A stretch of DNA of 64,000 nt from Cellulomonas sp. Leaf395 (GCF_001424125.1 NZ_LMQI01000002.1:248001-312000), one strand, 5' to 3'. Positions 36,828-45,733 are shown, counted from the stretch's first letter. Program-made: numbers and translations. The notes: generated by a model not told the origin, from the sequence alone.

Positions 36828-38021
36828 GTGCGCGTCGTCGACGCGATCGTCGTCGGGGCCGGACCGGCCGGCCTCGCGACGAGCGCTGCGCTGACCGCGC
36901 GAGGCGTCGAGCACGAGGTGCTCGAGAGTGCCCGGGTCGGCGAGTCGTGGCGCGGACGGTGGGACTCGTTCCGGCTGAACACACCGGGGCTCATCAACCC
37001 GATGCTCGGGCCGCTCGGCGACGACGAGTACTCCACCCGCGACGAGGTGGTCCAGCGGCTCGACCTGCTCGCCGAGCCCTGCCCGGTGCGCACCGGGACA
37101 CCGGTCACCGAGCTCGAGCCCAGCGACGGTCACCTCCTGCTGACGACGTCCGCCGGACCGGTACGCACACGGGCGGTCGTCGCGGCCACCGGCGGCGAGA
37201 ACGTGCCGCGCGTCCCACCCGGCGCCGCCTCGCTGCCCCGGGACGTCGCCCAGCGCGCGGTCGGGACGTACCGCTCCCCCGACGAGCTGCCCGACGGCGG
37301 GGTCCTCGTGGTCGGGAGCGGGCAGTCGGGCGTCCAGGTGGTCGACGACCTGCTGCGGGCCGGTCGCCGGGTCCTGCTCGCCACCTCCGCGGTCGGCCGG
37401 CTGCCGACGCCTTACCGCGGTCGCTCGATGGTCGCGTGGCTGATCGCGGCAGGCTTCTTCGACCAGCGCCCGGAGGACGTCCCGCTCGCGCTGCAGCGCA
37501 TGCCCAACCCGCTGCTCGCCCCCGGGGGTCACGGACCTGACCTGCGGGCCCTCGCTCGTGACGGCGTGACGCTGCTCGGCCGGGCGACCGCCGTCGACGG
37601 GACGCGCATCCGGCTCGACGGGTCCGCACGGGCCAACGTCGCCGCCGGCGAGACGTTCGCTCAGATGGTGCGGGTGCTGGCCGACGAGGTGATCACACGG
37701 CTCGGCGTCGACGCGCCGCCCGCGGAGCCCGACGCCGACCTGCCATGGGACGTCGACGATCGGGACGAGATCGACTTGCGCCGAGAGGGTGTCACGAGCG
37801 TCGTGTGGTGCGCGGGCATGCGGGGCAGCCACGCCTGGCTGCCGGCGTCGGCACTCGACCCGGACGGGCGGCCGCTCCAGTCGCACGGACGGTCGCCGGT
37901 GCCCGGGGTGTTGCTCATGGGGCTGCGGTGGATGACCCGGCGCGGGTCCGGGAACTTCGTCGGCATGCCGCACGATGCCGCCACCGTCGCCGACGAGGTG
38001 GTCCGGCACCTCGGGAGGTGA
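36828..38021 (+). CDS. FAD-dependent oxidoreductase, CzcO/flavin monooxygenase type
   Basis: 397 residues. FAD-binding Rossmann motif VVGAGPAGLATSAAL at 8-22, then WRGRWDSFRLNTPG typical of the CzcO group, a central ATGGENVPRVP, and an NADPH-binding VVGSGQSGVQVVDDL near 160. It ends with MRGSHAWLP and NFVGMPHDA. Such enzymes oxidise small substrates with NADPH and oxygen. GTG 36828 is the first possible start after the VOC stop. Substrate unknown. Confidence 0.88.
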   Translation: MRVVDAIVVGAGPAGLATSAALTARGVEHEVLESARVGESWRGRWDSFRLNTPGLINPMLGPLGDDEYSTRDEVVQRLDLLAEPCPVRTGTPVTELEPSDGHLLLTTSAGPVRTRAVVAATGGENVPRVPPGAASLPRDVAQRAVGTYRSPDELPDGGVLVVGSGQSGVQVVDDLLRAGRRVLLATSAVGRLPTPYRGRSMVAWLIAAGFFDQRPEDVPLALQRMPNPLLAPGGHGPDLRALARDGVTLLGRATAVDGTRIRLDGSARANVAAGETFAQMVRVLADEVITRLGVDAPPAEPDADLPWDVDDRDEIDLRREGVTSVVWCAGMRGSHAWLPASALDPDGRPLQSHGRSPVPGVLLMGLRWMTRRGSGNFVGMPHDAATVADEVVRHLGR

Positions 38022-38091
38022 TCGGCCACGGCGGACGTCACACGGCGAACACCTCGCTCACGCTCGCGCCGCGGCATGGTGGAGTGACCCC

Positions 38092-38730
38092 ATGCCACCC
38101 GTGCCGACGACGCCCGAGACGTTCCTGCAGCCCCGCGACCACATCCTGCTCACCGGCGACTCGGTGACCGACTGGGGCCGCGACCGATCCGACCCGACGA
38201 GCCTCGGGCACGGGTACGCGGGCATCGTCGCGGCGCTCGCCGGAGCCCGGCGGCCGGACCTCGGCCTCACGTTCCTCAACCGGGGTGTCGGCGGCGACAC
38301 CTCCGCCATGCTGCGCGCGCGGTGGGAGCAGGACGGGGTCGCCCTCGCGCCGACGGTCGTCTCGATCCTCATCGGCATCAATGACACGTGGCGCCGGTAC
38401 GACTCGGGCGACCCGACCTCCACCGACGAGTACGAGGAGAACCTTCGGGCCGTCGTCGGGACCGTCGACCGGCTCGTGCTGATCGAGCCGTTCGTCGTAC
38501 CCGTCACCGCGGCGCAGCACGCCTGGCGCGAGGACCTGGACCCGCGGATCGCGGTCGTGCGCCGCCTAGCAACCGAGCGGCGTGCCGTGCTCGTTCCGGC
38601 GGACGGACTGTTCGCCGCCGCGGCCGCCTGGACGGGTCCCGCGACCTGGGCAGACGACGGCGTGCACCCCACGCCGGCCGGTCACGGGCTGCTCGCGGAG
38701 GCCTGGCTGGTGGCGGTCGGCCTCGGCTGA
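38092..38730 (+). CDS. SGNH/GDSL-family hydrolase
   Basis: 212 residues. Block I is LLTGDSVTDWGRD (Ser near 22), the glycine block is NRGVGGDT, the Asn block GINDTWRR, and block V DGVHPTPAGH contributes the catalytic Asp and His. It is similar to bacterial esterases that remove acetyl or other acyl groups from sugars. No signal peptide. ATG 38092 has GGAG eight bases upstream. Confidence 0.9.
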   Translation: MPPVPTTPETFLQPRDHILLTGDSVTDWGRDRSDPTSLGHGYAGIVAALAGARRPDLGLTFLNRGVGGDTSAMLRARWEQDGVALAPTVVSILIGINDTWRRYDSGDPTSTDEYEENLRAVVGTVDRLVLIEPFVVPVTAAQHAWREDLDPRIAVVRRLATERRAVLVPADGLFAAAAAWTGPATWADDGVHPTPAGHGLLAEAWLVAVGLG

Positions 38731-38771
38731 GCGTCCGCCTGGTGGGGATCCTTTGCGCACGCGTGGGCGTT

Positions 38772-38783
38772 GACGCTAGCGTC
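38772..38783. promoter_or_regulatory. Palindrome at the likely promoter of the leader peptide-cysK unit
   Basis: GACGCTAGCGTC is a perfect 12-base palindrome. It contains a -10-like TAGCGT (38777-38782) about 75 bases before the leader peptide ATG, with TTGCGC 18 bases further upstream. It may be both -10 and operator. Confidence 0.35.
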
Positions 38784-38857
38784 GTGGCCGATCGTGTCCC
38801 GCACTCGCGGGATCCCCGCGATCGACAGCCGACCGAATGGTCCCGGAGGACGAAGCG

Positions 38858-38932
38858 ATGCGCGTGCAGCCTGCCGCCCCCGCCGTCCTCGGTCGCGCCT
38901 GCGTGGCGCTGACCTGTTGTCGCTGTCTGTAG
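38858..38932 (+). CDS. Cysteine-rich leader peptide upstream of cysK
   Basis: 24 codons plus stop. ATG 38858 has GGAGGA seven bases upstream, a near-ideal ribosome-binding site. The C-terminal half is RACVALTCCRCL: four cysteines among the last ten residues, with codons at 38900, 38915, 38918 and 38924. The stop overlaps the left arm of a hairpin. Short Cys-rich reading frames act as cysteine-responsive attenuators in mycobacteria, and the first downstream gene here makes cysteine. Not expected to have a function as a protein. Confidence 0.75.
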   Translation: MRVQPAAPAVLGRACVALTCCRCL

Positions 38933-39116
38933 AGCGCTGGCTGCTCCTTCGCGCGAGGACCCCTGACCCAGGGGCCGCCTCCCGCGCCAGCGCTCGCCCC
39001 GCACCCGACGGACCGCCCTCGGGCCGATCCGCCCCCCCGGCCGGCACACCTGCGCCGCCGGAGCCCCAGACGCATCGCTAGTCAGTCCCCCACCAGCTGT
39101 CGGCCGGCCGGCAGCT
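38905..39116 (+). promoter_or_regulatory. Putative cysteine-responsive attenuator of cysK
   Basis: GAGCGCTGG (38932-38940) pairs perfectly with CCAGCGCTC (38987-38995); inside is CCCCTG/CAGGGG (38960-38965, 38969-38974). The left arm can alternatively pair with GCGCT at 38906-38910 within the leader frame. A further hairpin, AGCTGTCGGCC/GGCCGGCAGCT (39095-39116), ends just before the cysK ribosome-binding site GAGGA. A ribosome stalled on the Cys codons would cover the left arm. No T run is present, so Rho or translation control is also possible. Confidence 0.55.
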
Positions 39117-39132
39117 CGACCAAAGAGGAACC

Positions 39133-40068
39133 ATGGCACGCATCTACGACGACGCCACCGCGCTCATCGGCAACACCCCGCTCGTCCGCATCAACAAGAT
39201 CACCGACGGGGCCCCCGCCACCGTCGTCGCGAAGCTCGAGTTCTACAACCCGGCCAACTCGGTCAAGGACCGCATCGGCGTCGCGATCATCAACGCGGCG
39301 GAGGCGTCCGGCGAGCTCAAGCCCGGTGGCACGATCGTCGAGGCCACCAGCGGCAACACGGGCATCGCCCTCGCGTTCGTCGGTGCGGCCCGCGGCTACG
39401 ACGTCGTCCTGACCATGCCGGAGACCATGTCCAAGGAGCGCAAGCTCCTGCTGCGCGCGTTCGGCGCCGAGCTCATCCTCACGCCCGGCTCCGAGGGCAT
39501 GCGCGGGGCCGTCAACCGTGCCGACGAGATCGTCGCCGAGCGTCCGGGTGCCATCCTGGCCCGCCAGTTCGCCAACGAGGCCAACCCCGAGATCCACCGC
39601 ACGACGACCGCCGAGGAGATCTGGGCGGACACCGACGGCGAGATCGACATCCTCGTCGCCGGCATCGGCACCGGTGGCACCATCACCGGCGTGGGCCAGG
39701 TGCTCAAGGCCCGCAAGCCCGGCGTCAAGATCGTCGGCGTCGAGCCGGCCGAGTCGCCGATCCTCAACGGTGGCGCCCCCGGCCCGCACAAGATCCAGGG
39801 CATCGGCGCCAACTTCGTGCCGGAGATCCTCGACACGACGGTCTACGACGAGATCATCGACGTCGACGCCGAGACGGCCGTCAAGGTCGCCCGCCGCGCG
39901 GCCGCCGAGGAAGGCCTGCTGGTCGGCATCTCGTCCGGCGCCGCCCTGCACGCCGCGACACTCCTGGCCCAGCGCCCGGAGAACGCCGGCAAGCTCATCG
40001 TCGCCATCGTCCCGTCGTTCGGCGAGCGCTACCTGTCGACCGTGCTCTACGCGGACCTCGTCGACTGA
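39133..40068 (+). CDS. cysK: Cysteine synthase A (O-acetylserine sulfhydrylase)
   Basis: 311 residues, PLP fold-type II. The PLP lysine is Lys45 in [11 protein letters not shown], the Asn loop is [12 protein letters not shown] near 76, and the phosphate loop is [10 protein letters not shown] near 178. It makes L-cysteine from O-acetylserine and sulfide. It is followed after 47 bp by cysE, which makes its substrate and usually binds it through its C-terminal Ile; here CysE does end in IYI. The Cys-rich leader upstream suggests end-product control. Confidence 0.97.
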   Translation: MARIYDDATALIGNTPLVRINKITDGAPATVVAKLEFYNPANSVKDRIGVAIINAAEASGELKPGGTIVEATSGNTGIALAFVGAARGYDVVLTMPETMSKERKLLLRAFGAELILTPGSEGMRGAVNRADEIVAERPGAILARQFANEANPEIHRTTTAEEIWADTDGEIDILVAGIGTGGTITGVGQVLKARKPGVKIVGVEPAESPILNGGAPGPHKIQGIGANFVPEILDTTVYDEIIDVDAETAVKVARRAAAEEGLLVGISSGAALHAATLLAQRPENAGKLIVAIVPSFGERYLSTVLYADLVD

Positions 40069-40115
40069 CCTCGGGCACGCGCGCACGACCACCCCACCGA
40101 CAGGACGAAGGCACC

Positions 40116-40703
40116 GTGTCCGACCACCACCTGCACTTCTTCGCGACCCTCAGGGAAGACCTCGAGGCCGCCCGGCACCGCGACCCCGCGGCCCGGTCGC
40201 TCGCCGAGGTCGCTCTGGGGTACCCGGGGGTGCACGCGGTGTGGGTGTACCGGCTGACGCACAGGATGTGGCACCAGCCCGGCCTGCGGCTGCCCGCGCG
40301 ACTGGTCTCCCAGCTCGCGCGGGCAGTCACCGGCATCGAGATCCACCCCGGCGCCCGCCTGGGGCGGCGGCTGTTCATCGACCACGGCATGGGCGTCGTC
40401 GTCGGCGAGACCGCCGAGGTCGGGGACGACGTGGTCCTGTTCCACGGGTCGACGCTGGGCGGCAAGTCGATGCGCCACGGCAAGCGGCACCCGACGCTCG
40501 GCGACCACGTGGTGGTCGGGGCCGGGGCCAAGATCCTCGGTCCCGTATGGGTCGGGGAAGGCGCGCAGATCGGTGCGAACGCCGTCGTCATCCACGACGT
40601 GCCGCCCGGTGCGATCGCGGTCGGGGTGCCGGCGACGATCCGGCTGCGCCCCGCTGCCGCGCCCTTCGACGTCGAGATCGACGACCCGGCGATCTACATC
40701 TGA
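40116..40703 (+). CDS. cysE: Serine O-acetyltransferase
   Basis: 195 residues, the short SAT form. N-terminal helices precede the left-handed beta-helix with hexapeptide repeats ([34 protein letters not shown]) and the catalytic DHG; the loop [17 protein letters not shown] is typical. It acetylates serine to O-acetylserine. The C-terminus, PAIYI, ends in Ile as needed to insert into the CysK active site and form the cysteine synthase complex. GTG 40116 with AGGACGAAGG upstream. Confidence 0.95.
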   Translation: MSDHHLHFFATLREDLEAARHRDPAARSLAEVALGYPGVHAVWVYRLTHRMWHQPGLRLPARLVSQLARAVTGIEIHPGARLGRRLFIDHGMGVVVGETAEVGDDVVLFHGSTLGGKSMRHGKRHPTLGDHVVVGAGAKILGPVWVGEGAQIGANAVVIHDVPPGAIAVGVPATIRLRPAAAPFDVEIDDPAIYI

Positions 40704-40716
40704 CCCGTCGAGTGTT

Positions 40717-40738
40717 CTAGTTGTTGCCGAACAACTAG
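40717..40738. promoter_or_regulatory. Perfect palindromic operator before the gntR gene
   Basis: CTAGTTGTT (40717-40725) and AACAACTAG (40730-40738) with GCCG between. YtrA-type GntR regulators bind such long AT-rich palindromes at their own promoter. The right arm overlaps the -10-like TAGGAT (40736-40741), so bound protein would block the promoter. Confidence 0.7.
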
Positions 40739-40741
40739 GAT
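40736..40741 (+). promoter_or_regulatory. -10 element of a leaderless promoter (gntR)
   Basis: TAGGAT, six bases before GTG 40748; no ribosome-binding site precedes the start. Confidence 0.45.
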
Positions 40742-40747
40742 CGACGC

Positions 40748-41098
40748 GTGCTCTTCCGGGTGGATCCCGCCTCCCCCGACCCGCTGTTCACGCAGCTGGC
40801 CGGGCAGGTGCGTGCCGCTGTCGCGCGCGGGGAGCTTGTCGACGGCGAGCGGCTGCCCAGCGCCCGGGAGCTGGCCTCCTCCCTCGACATCAACCTGCAC
40901 ACGGTGCTGCGCGCCTATCAGGACCTGCGTGACGAAGGGCTGATCGAGCTCCGTCGCGGGCGCGGCGCCGTGGTCACCGCCCCTCCCCAGGACTACAGCG
41001 AGCTGCACGCAGCGGTCGAGAACCTGGTACGAGTCGCGAGGTCGCTCGGCGTCGCCCCGCAGACCACCACGGCCCTGGTCAACGAAGCACTGCTATGA
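40748..41098 (+). CDS. GntR family regulator, YtrA subfamily
   Basis: 116 residues: a winged helix (DPLFTQLAGQVRAAVARGELVDGERLPSARELASSLDINLHTVLRAYQDL pattern at about 10-60) and a short two-helix dimerisation tail, with no ligand domain, as in YtrA. Start GTG 40748, leaderless. YtrA genes are normally coupled to membrane or ABC transporter genes. Here the ATGA at 41095 opens only a 35-codon frame that stops at 41203, so the usual partner seems lost. Confidence 0.9.
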   Translation: MLFRVDPASPDPLFTQLAGQVRAAVARGELVDGERLPSARELASSLDINLHTVLRAYQDLRDEGLIELRRGRGAVVTAPPQDYSELHAAVENLVRVARSLGVAPQTTTALVNEALL

Positions 41099-41204
41099 CA
41101 CCGCCCGTCCTGCCCGAGTCGCGTCGGCTGCGACACGCGATACCCGCGGTAGCAGGTAGCCTGGCGCGGGCGTCGACGGCGACGCCCGACCTGGAGGACT
41201 GACG

Positions 41205-42248
41205 ATGCGGCTGGGCTATCACACGGGCTACTGGTCGGCGGGTCCCCCGCCCGGAGCGCAGGAGGCGGTCCTCGGCGCCGAGCAGCTCGGGTTCGACTCG
41301 GTCTGGACGGCAGAGGCCTACGGCTCCGACGCCCTCACCCCCCTCGCCTGGTGGGGTGCGCGCACGTCGCGCATCCGGCTGGGCACGGCCATCGCGCAGA
41401 TCTCCGCCCGCACGCCGACGGCGGCCGCGATGGCGGCCCTCACGCTCGACCACCTGTCCGGCGGCCGGTTCGTCCTGGGGCTCGGCGCCTCGGGTCCGCA
41501 GGTGGTGGAGGGCTGGTACGGCCAGCCGTACCCGAAGCCGCTCGCCCGGACCCGCGAGTACGTGTCGATCGTGCGCCAGGTCCTCGCGCGCGAGGCTCCG
41601 GTCACGTTCGACGGCCAGTTCTACCGGCTCCCCCTGCCCGCCGACGAGGGGTCCGGCCTGGGCAAGGCGCTGCGCTCGACCGTGCACCCCCTGCGGGCCG
41701 ATCTGCCGATCCACCTCGCGGCCGAGGGACCGCGAAACATCGCGATGTCGGCGGAGATCGCCGACGGCTGGCTGCCGCTGTTCTACTCGCCGCGCATGGA
41801 CGGCGAGTACCGCACGCTCCTCGCGGAGGGCTTCGCGAAGCGCGCCCCCGGACTCAGCCCCGTCGAGGACTTCGAGGTCGTCGCTACCGTCCCGGTCGTC
41901 CTGGGCGCCGACGTCGAGTCCGCCGCCGACAGCGTCCGGCCGTTCATCGCGCTCTACGCCGGCGGCATGGGAGCCAAGGGGGCCAACTTCCACCGCGACG
42001 TGCTGGACCGGCTCGGGTACGCCGACGCGTGCGACGAGATCCAGGCGCACTATCTGTCGGGCGACCGTGCGCGGGCCGCCGCCGCGGTTCCCCTCGAGCT
42101 GGTGCAGGACATCGCGCTGGTCGGCACGGTCGAGGACATCCGCGCCCAGCTGCCGGCGTGGGAGGGCACGGCGGTCACGACGATGCTCGTCCAGGCCGAC
42201 CCGCGGACCCTACCGGCGATCGCGGACGCCCTGCGCGCACCGGCCTGA
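41205..42248 (+). CDS. F420-dependent LLM-class oxidoreductase (Rv3520c-like)
   Basis: 347 residues, luciferase-like barrel: MRLGYHTGYWSAGPPPGAQ start, VWTAEAYGSDALTPLAWWGA near 35-53, LGLGASGPQVVEGWYG near 95. This pattern is that of the Rv3520c group of F420-dependent enzymes. It differs clearly from the Fgd-like gene at the left edge. ATG 41205 has GGAGGA about six bases upstream. Followed after eight bases by the alkyltransferase-like gene. Substrate unknown. Confidence 0.88.
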   Translation: MRLGYHTGYWSAGPPPGAQEAVLGAEQLGFDSVWTAEAYGSDALTPLAWWGARTSRIRLGTAIAQISARTPTAAAMAALTLDHLSGGRFVLGLGASGPQVVEGWYGQPYPKPLARTREYVSIVRQVLAREAPVTFDGQFYRLPLPADEGSGLGKALRSTVHPLRADLPIHLAAEGPRNIAMSAEIADGWLPLFYSPRMDGEYRTLLAEGFAKRAPGLSPVEDFEVVATVPVVLGADVESAADSVRPFIALYAGGMGAKGANFHRDVLDRLGYADACDEIQAHYLSGDRARAAAAVPLELVQDIALVGTVEDIRAQLPAWEGTAVTTMLVQADPRTLPAIADALRAPA

Positions 42249-42256
42249 CCCGCGGC

Positions 42257-42589
42257 ATGGACGACGACTACGCGGAGGCGGTGCTCGACCTGGTCGCCGC
42301 CATCCCCACCGGCCGCGCGATGACCTACGGGACCGTCGCGGAGGTCGTCGGCGACCTGCTCGAGGCCCGCGACGGCCTCCGCCGCGGCGGGCCCCGGCAG
42401 GTCGGCCAGGTCATGAGCCACGCCGGCTCGGGGGTGCCGTGGTGGCGCGTCGTCAACGCCGCGGGCCGACCACCGGCACGGCACACCACGCGCGCGCTCG
42501 CCTTGCTCGCCGACGAGGGAACGCCGCTCACCGCCGACGGCACCCGGGTCGCGCTGCGTCGCGCCATCTGGTTCCCGGACGAGGACTGA
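42257..42589 (+). CDS. Alkyltransferase-like protein (ATL, MGMT DNA-binding family)
   Basis: 110 residues matching the C-terminal DNA-binding domain of O6-alkylguanine transferases: IPTGRAMTYGTVAEVVG with the conserved Tyr24, then VGQVMSHAGSGVPWWRVVNAAGRP. The acceptor Cys-His pair of the normal PCHRV motif is replaced by Trp62-Trp63 (PWWRV), so it cannot transfer alkyl groups. ATL proteins bind alkylated guanine and hand it to nucleotide excision repair. ATG 42257 fits; an in-frame longer reading is a shadow of the LLM gene. Confidence 0.88.
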   Translation: MDDDYAEAVLDLVAAIPTGRAMTYGTVAEVVGDLLEARDGLRRGGPRQVGQVMSHAGSGVPWWRVVNAAGRPPARHTTRALALLADEGTPLTADGTRVALRRAIWFPDED

Positions 42590-42692
42590 CCGACCCGCGT
42601 GTCCCCGGCCGGATCGGCTGCCTCCCCGACCTACCCTGGCCGCACGGGAGCGCCCCGCAGGGCCCCGTGCACGTGCACCGACCGGGGGTTCC

Positions 42693-44639
42693 ATGACTGT
42701 CACCGCCCAGCGCCCCGCGCTCGCGGAGCAGCGGGCACCCCGACCGGCGGTGGATGCCATCCCCGCTGTGCCGGTCGTGCCGGCACGCATGCCCTACCTG
42801 GCCGGGCTCGACGGGATCCGCGCGATCGCCGTCGCCGGGGTCGTCGTCTACCACCTGGGTGCGCCCTGGATGCGGGGCGGGTTCCTCGGTGTCGACGTCT
42901 TCTTCGTCCTGTCCGGCTACCTCATCACCACGCTCGTGATCGACGAGGTGGAACGCACCGGCGCCTTCTCGTTCCGCCGCTTCTACGTCCGGCGGGCACG
43001 CCGTCTGCTGCCGGCACTCGCCCTGCTGCTGGTGGCGATGGCCGGCGTCGCGGTCGCGATGCCCAGCGAGGCGGCGGAGCTGCGCGGGGACATCGCTGCC
43101 GCCGTGACGTACGCGTCCAACTGGTGGCAGATCTTCGCCGACCGCTCCTACTTCGAGATGGTCAGCCGGCCGCCCTTGCTCCAGCACCTGTGGTCCCTGG
43201 CCATCGAGGAGCAGTTCTACCTGGTGTTCCCGCTGGTCGCCGTGGTGGCGCTGCGAGCAGGGCGGGCACGCGTCGGCCAGGTCGCCGGGATCCTGGCCCT
43301 GCTGTCGGCGCTGGCGATGGCGGTCCTGGCCATCCGCACCTCCTCCCCTGTACCGAACGACCCCAGCCGGGTGTACTTCGGCACCGACACCCACTCGATG
43401 GGGCTGCTCGTCGGCGCCGCCATGGCCGCCGCCTGGACGCCGTGGCGCACCTGGGAGCCGGCCGGGTCGTGGTTCCGCGAGCGCGGCCGGGCGGTCCGCC
43501 GCTTCGAGGCGGGCGTCACGGACGTGCTCGGTGTCCTCGCGCTGCTCGGGGTCGTGGCGGCATTCGTGTGGGTCGACGAGTTCAGCGACGCGCTGTACCG
43601 CGGGGGCTTCCTGGCGTTCTCGCTGCTGGCAGCGGTGCTCGTCGGGGCGGTCGCGGACCCCGCCGGGCTGCTCGGGCGAGCTGTGGGCCGCCAGCCGCTG
43701 CGCTGGCTCGGGGAGCGGTCTTACGGCATCTACCTGTGGCACTGGCCCGTCTTCATGCTCACCCGTCCCGGGGTCGACCTCGACCTGTCCCCGTGGCCGG
43801 CCACGATCCTGCGGCTGGCCGCCGTGCTGGGCATCGCGGAGCTCTCCTACCGGTTCGTCGAGGTCCCCGTCCGCCGGGGAGCGGTGGGCCGGGCGGTCGC
43901 GCACGTGCGTCGGCCACACGCGGACCGGGCACGCACCGTGCTGCGGGTCATCGCCGCGGCGGTCGGTCTCGTGGTCGTCGGCGGGGTCGCGACGGCCGCC
44001 CTCGCGCAGGTCCCCCGGGGGGGTGCGGACTCCGGGTCCTGGCAGCCGGAACCGGTCCCCGCGGTGACCTCGGTGCGGCCGACCTCGACACCTACCGTCA
44101 CACCGACACCCACGCCGACGCCGACGCGGACGCCGGTCGAGACGGCCGTCGCTGTGCCACCGCCACCTCCGCCCGAGGAGGTCGGCACCGTGTCCAGCAT
44201 CGGGGACTCCGTGATGCTCGGCGCCGCCGCGGACCTGACCGCCCGAGGGGTCACCGTCGACGCCGTCCAGTCACGACAGTTCGGCGCCATGCTCGAGCTG
44301 GTGCGCGCCGGCGTCGCCGCAGGGACCCTGGGACACACGCTGATCGTGCACGGCGGGACCAACGGACCGATCGACGAGGCGAGCCTGCGGGAGCTGCTCG
44401 AGCTCACGCGGGACCGTCGCGTCTACCTGGTCAACGTCCACGTGCCGCGCACCTGGGCGGACTACAACAACGAGCTCCTCGCTCGCGTCACCCCGGAGTA
44501 CCCCCACGCGCAGCTGCTCGACTGGAACACGCTCGGCACCGCCAACCGCGCCTGGTTCACCGGCGACGACATCCACCTGCAGGCCGGCGGTGGCCGGGAG
44601 GGGTACGCCGACTGGCTGGTCCGGTCCGTGCAGCCCTGA
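42693..44639 (+). CDS. OafA/YrhL-type acyltransferase with C-terminal SGNH domain
   Basis: 648 residues. The acyltransferase-3 membrane domain (about 10 segments, residues 30-400) has YLAGLDGIRAIAV, the active-site histidine of VVVYHLGAPWMRGGFLGVDVFFVLSGY, RFYVRRARRLLPAL and SYRFVEVPVRRG. A Pro/Thr-rich linker (TPTVTPTPTPTPTRTP) leads to an extracytoplasmic SGNH domain: SSIGDSVMLGAA with the Ser, and GDDIHLQAGG with Asp and His. Such proteins O-acylate cell-surface glycans. It converges with the phosphatase gene after two bases. Confidence 0.92.
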   Translation: MTVTAQRPALAEQRAPRPAVDAIPAVPVVPARMPYLAGLDGIRAIAVAGVVVYHLGAPWMRGGFLGVDVFFVLSGYLITTLVIDEVERTGAFSFRRFYVRRARRLLPALALLLVAMAGVAVAMPSEAAELRGDIAAAVTYASNWWQIFADRSYFEMVSRPPLLQHLWSLAIEEQFYLVFPLVAVVALRAGRARVGQVAGILALLSALAMAVLAIRTSSPVPNDPSRVYFGTDTHSMGLLVGAAMAAAWTPWRTWEPAGSWFRERGRAVRRFEAGVTDVLGVLALLGVVAAFVWVDEFSDALYRGGFLAFSLLAAVLVGAVADPAGLLGRAVGRQPLRWLGERSYGIYLWHWPVFMLTRPGVDLDLSPWPATILRLAAVLGIAELSYRFVEVPVRRGAVGRAVAHVRRPHADRARTVLRVIAAAVGLVVVGGVATAALAQVPRGGADSGSWQPEPVPAVTSVRPTSTPTVTPTPTPTPTRTPVETAVAVPPPPPPEEVGTVSSIGDSVMLGAAADLTARGVTVDAVQSRQFGAMLELVRAGVAAGTLGHTLIVHGGTNGPIDEASLRELLELTRDRRVYLVNVHVPRTWADYNNELLARVTPEYPHAQLLDWNTLGTANRAWFTGDDIHLQAGGGREGYADWLVRSVQP

Positions 44640-44641
44640 CG

Positions 44642-45727
44642 TCAGTCGCGATGGACCAGCACGACCGCACGGTCGTCGTCGTCGCCCGCCTTCGCCCCGG
44701 CCAGCACCGCCGCCGCGGAGCCGCGACCGGGCGCGAGGACCCTGTCCGCCACCCCCATGAGCCGGTCGATGCCCTGGTCCAGGTCTCCCCCGCGCACCTC
44801 GACCAGCCCGTCCGTGTAGAGCAGGAGGACGTCGCCGTGCTCCAGCCGTCCCGCCCGCGGCTCGCACCGGAAGTCGGCCACCACCCCGAGCGCGGGGCTG
44901 CCGACCGTGTCGATCAGCTCGAGGCGCCCGGAGCCGGCGTGCAGCTGCACCGCGGGCGGGTGCCCCGCCGACGACACCCAGAAGTCGCCCGTGCGCAGGT
45001 CGACAGCCACGTGGATCGCCGTCGCGAATCCCTCCTCCCAGGCCTGGGCCAGCAGGTACCCGTTGGCGGCCCGGAGGAACTCGTCGCGCGGCAGCGCCGT
45101 GAGCAGCCCGCCGAACGCCCCCGAGAGCTGGAGCGAGCGGACCCCCGCGTCGAGCCCTTTGCCGGACACGTCGACCAGGACGATCTCCAGCGCGATGTCG
45201 TCGGAGCCCGCCACCATGAAGTCCCCGGAGAAGCCGTCGCCGTGCGCCGAGCGGATCTCGCTGTCGACGCGCCACCCGGCGGGCAGCGGGGGTACGCGGC
45301 CGTGGGCAGCGAGCCGGTCCCGCAGGTCGACGAGCATGAGGTCGCCGGGCGCCCCCTGCAGACCGAGCCGTTGCCGCTCGCGCGCGAAGGCGACGATCGC
45401 GACGACCGAGACGGTGATCACCACGAGGATGCCCGGGATCATCGTGGGCGCTCCCCACCACCACAGGCCCCACGCGCACACCAGGAGCACGACCCCGAGG
45501 ATCACGAGGCTGCGCAGTCGCAGCAGGAACACCGCCACCAGCTCGATCAGCAGGAACGTCGACGGCGGTACCCACTCGGGCTGCTGCGCGACGCCCAGGG
45601 CGACGAGCCCGGCAGCGAGCACGAGGGCCGCGGTGAGCGTCGCCTGCGAGCGACCGCTCCACCGGCGCAGCGTCAGGTTGGCGCGGGTGAAGAGCCCCTG
45701 CGCCGGCACCCATCGGGTTCCCCACAC
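44642..45727 (-). CDS. Membrane-bound SpoIIE-type PP2C serine phosphatase
   Basis: 361 residues. Three to four N-terminal membrane segments (about 25-125) precede the phosphatase domain with metal-binding motifs DGFSGDFMV, VLVDVSGKGLDAG, VSSAGHPPAVQL and LLLYTDGLVEVRGG. The family dephosphorylates anti-anti-sigma factors or similar targets. GTG 45727 follows the -10-like TACGCT after six bases, so a leaderless message is likely; a start further inside is possible. Divergent from the Eis-like gene. Confidence 0.85.
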   Translation of the reverse strand: MWGTRWVPAQGLFTRANLTLRRWSGRSQATLTAALVLAAGLVALGVAQQPEWVPPSTFLLIELVAVFLLRLRSLVILGVVLLVCAWGLWWWGAPTMIPGILVVITVSVVAIVAFARERQRLGLQGAPGDLMLVDLRDRLAAHGRVPPLPAGWRVDSEIRSAHGDGFSGDFMVAGSDDIALEIVLVDVSGKGLDAGVRSLQLSGAFGGLLTALPRDEFLRAANGYLLAQAWEEGFATAIHVAVDLRTGDFWVSSAGHPPAVQLHAGSGRLELIDTVGSPALGVVADFRCEPRAGRLEHGDVLLLYTDGLVEVRGGDLDQGIDRLMGVADRVLAPGRGSAAAVLAGAKAGDDDDRAVVLVHRD

Positions 45728-45733
45728 CCGGCG

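Noticed and set aside
41095..41203. 35-codon frame coupled by ATGA to the gntR gene
   Set aside because: Too short and without membrane segments; it overlaps the promoter and leader of the next gene. Kept only as a hint of a lost partner.
44080..44140. ACC/GAC-rich repeats near 44.1 kb as a possible tandem repeat or CRISPR-like unit
   Set aside because: They encode the Thr/Pro linker of the OafA-type protein; codon-level low complexity only.
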